From assembly GCA_036245525.1 (NCBI GenBank), contig BTPG01000004.1, forward strand, positions 232,955,286-233,019,285: a DNA stretch of 64,000 nucleotides, read 5' to 3'. Source of the DNA: Semisulcospira habei (Eukaryota; Mollusca; Gastropoda; Semisulcospiridae). Shown one piece after another: positions 62,589 to 64,000 of the stretch; the first letter of the stretch is position 1; every line of letters begins with the position of its first letter. The position numbers were made by a program, and so were the translations under genes. The notes under the pieces were generated by a model. The model was given only the letters and a program-made list of their open reading frames with translations. It did no database searches and was not told where the DNA came from.

Positions 62589-63281
62589 ATGACGACCACG
62601 ACCGGACTCAACGTAGCATGCTGGAACATCCGAACCATGCTCGACACAGCAGACAGCGGACGCCCTGAACGTCGCTCTGCCCTCATTGCCCATGAATTGC
62701 GGAGGTTAAACATCGACATCGCCGCGCTCAGCGAAGTACGCCTCCCGGAGGAAGGCAGCCTCCAAGAACTTGGCGCTGGCTACACCCTCTACTGGTCAGG
62801 CAGGCCTGCATCAGAAAGACGGCTCTCAGGCGTGGGCTTCATGGTGAAGACCCACATTGCGACTAAGTTGGAAAACCTACCAACGGGTCACTCCGACCGC
62901 ATCATGTCCATGCGCCTCCCACTGAGACACCAGCAATCACCCTTCTCAGTGTGTACTCCCCAACCCTCCTGGCAGAGCCTGCAGAAAAAGACAAGTTCTA
63001 CTCTGACCTGCGCAGCCTCCTGCAGAGCACCCCTGCAGACGACAAAGTCATCATCCTTGGCGACTTCAACGCCAGAGTGGGCCAAGACTCTGAAGCCTGG
63101 AAAGGAGTCCTCGGCAAGCATGGCGTTGGGAACTGCAATGACAATGGTCGCCTACTGTTGGAGCTCTGTGCAGAGCAGCAACTTGTCATCACCAACACTA
63201 CTTTCCAGCAAAAAGACAGTCGAAAGACCACCTGGATGCATCCTCGCTCCAAGCACTGGCACCTTATCGACTATGTCCTAG
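62589..63281 (+). CDS. LINE ORF2 endonuclease, N-terminal part
   Basis: The meaningful part is residues 1-115: GLNVACWNIRTMLD (APE motif with catalytic Asn), IDIAALSEVRLPEEG (catalytic Glu), YTLYWSGRPASERRLSGVGF and SDRIMSMRLPLRHQQ. From about 62935 a frameshift (a few bases missing) moves the protein into the next frame, and the remaining 110 codons of this frame are meaningless. Metazoan database annotations often call this protein type craniofacial development protein 2-like. It would nick target DNA to prime reverse transcription. Confidence 0.85.
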   Translation: MTTTTGLNVACWNIRTMLDTADSGRPERRSALIAHELRRLNIDIAALSEVRLPEEGSLQELGAGYTLYWSGRPASERRLSGVGFMVKTHIATKLENLPTGHSDRIMSMRLPLRHQQSPFSVCTPQPSWQSLQKKTSSTLTCAASCRAPLQTTKSSSLATSTPEWAKTLKPGKESSASMALGTAMTMVAYCWSSVQSSNLSSPTLLSSKKTVERPPGCILAPSTGTLSTMS

Positions 63282-63670
63282 TGCGTCAGAGGGACCGCAG
63301 TGACGTCCTCCTCACCAGAGTGATGCCCAGCGCAGAGTGCCACACTGACCACCGCCTTGTTCGCTGCAAACTCAGGCTCCGCCTCAAGCTGAAACCCAAG
63401 AAATGGGGCCCCCCAAAGAAAAAGCTTGATGTTGCCAGCCTTCAGCGTGACGACAAGAAAGCTGCCCTTCAGGCCGATTTACAGCGCATGCTCAAAGACA
63501 CAGTTGATCCAGCAGACTCCTCCCCTGAAACACTCTGGGAACAACTGAAAACTGCTATTGTAAAATCTTCTGTGGAAGTCTTGGGCTTTGCTAGAAAGAG
63601 GAACAAAGACTGGTTTGACGAAAACGACGTAGAGATCCAGGAACTTCTAGCAAAAAAAAAGAGCCGCCCA
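62942..63670 (+). CDS. LINE ORF2 endonuclease, C-terminal part and linker
   Basis: Continues the endonuclease: LLAEPAEKDKFYSDLRSLL, VIILGDFNARVGQD (catalytic D and N), TWMHPRSKHWHLIDYVLVRQ (including the catalytic Asp) and SAECHTDHRLVRCKLRLRL (catalytic D-H). The linker then reads WFDENDVEIQELLAKK. At about 63655 a run of nine A has caused a second frameshift; the protein goes on in another frame (AAHQAHLAQ, LRELQNEWWSRLAQRTQLCA, FYEALKAVYGP, LNRWSEYFQDLF) to the window end. Confidence 0.85.
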
Positions 63671-64000
63671 CCAGGCCCACCTAGCCCAGCCTTCCTGCCC
63701 TGTGAAGAAGTCTGCCTTCCGCCTCATCTGCAGCAGTCTCCAGCTCAAGCTTAGAGAGCTCCAGAACGAGTGGTGGTCCAGACTCGCACAGAGGACCCAG
63801 CTCTGCGCTGACAACGGTGACTACAGGGGCTTCTACGAAGCACTGAAAGCGGTGTATGGCCCTAGGCACCTGGTACAAAGTCCCCTGCGAAGCGCTGATG
63901 GACAGGCACTCCTCACAGATAATACCTCCATCTTGAACCGCTGGTCGGAATACTTTCAGGACCTCTTCGGCGCTGAGCGCACTGTTCAAGAAACAGTCAT
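63671..64000 (+). pseudogene. LINE ORF2 linker before RT, third frame, incomplete
   Basis: After the poly-A frameshift the open frame shows NGDYRGFYEALKAVYGPRH, RSADGQALLTDNTSILNRWS and EYFQDLFGAERTVQE, the conserved segment just before the RT fingers in this protein type. It is cut by the end of the window. Confidence 0.8.

Larger units (their letters stand above)
61807..64000 (+). mobile_element. 5' part of a LINE with tRNA-like leader, runs off window
   Basis: Starts abruptly in the 37-bp array. About 780 bp of leader (tRNA-like head, then ggtaagtgtcaccgtctggg and ggcttttgagccagagac) precede an ATG at 62589. The coding part is an APE endonuclease followed by the linker towards RT. Two frameshifts are visible (near 62935 and 63655). 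This is the only LINE copy in the window with its 5' end. Confidence 0.82.

Overview
The window is animal nuclear DNA, most likely from a lophotrochozoan and probably a mollusc. That placement is an inference from the mix of RTE-like and CR1/L2-like LINEs, Ty3/Gypsy-type LTR elements, a tRNA-headed retroposon, very abundant minisatellites and long (CT)n/(CA)n tracts, together with spliced coding exons. No bacterial operons, Shine-Dalgarno sites or CRISPR arrays are present. Most long open frames are artefacts: tandem units whose length is a multiple of 3 stay open in several frames and on both strands.

Layout. 1-1240: two minisatellites (28 and 27 bp). 1.9-2.6 kb: minus-strand RTE-like LINE tail. 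2.6-5.7 kb: compound 58/124-bp array with an exon-like segment. 5.7-8.7 kb: two consecutive WD40 exons of a minus-strand host gene; the second is flanked on both sides by tandem copies of its own ends and splice sites, and a gag-only LTR element (6378-7778) sits in that array. 8.7-10.9 kb: more arrays. 10.9-16 kb: host DNA with small repeats and a CpG-rich stretch. 16-19 kb: palindromic TTAA-flanked MITEs and a TIR element. 19.38-23.88 kb: a young 4.5-kb LTR element with gag and protease only. 23.9-28.1 kb: nested repeats, an RTE-like LINE and two foldback elements. 28.5-31.0 kb: one LTR plus a gag-pol fragment on the minus strand. 31.0-32.2 kb: RTE-like LINE. 35.2-36.3 and 37.8-39.4 kb: CR1/L2-group LINEs, the second with an unbroken reverse transcriptase frame.

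40.4 kb: a candidate signal-peptide exon followed by arrays. 42.8-43.6 kb: a LINE fragment with 12-bp target-site duplications and a tiny 5' inversion. 44.9-54.1 kb: what looks like one two-ORF CR1-group LINE (SGNH-esterase ORF1, then endonuclease-RT ORF2), broken and enlarged by at least nine internal tandem duplications, one of which repeats the catalytic DxxH block of the esterase in frame. 55-61.8 kb: a near-continuous run of minisatellites with a 238-bp inverted-repeat insertion. 61.8-64 kb: a tRNA-like head followed by the 5' part of another LINE that runs off the window.

Recurring theme: host exons and retroelement genes are both being converted into tandem arrays, and retroelements have repeatedly inserted into arrays. 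Where the array phase is known the insertion ends can be read to the base. Two young LTR elements lack the reverse transcriptase and integrase genes and would depend on enzymes supplied elsewhere. Confident host genes are few: the WD40 exons (strong) and the signal-peptide exon (moderate).
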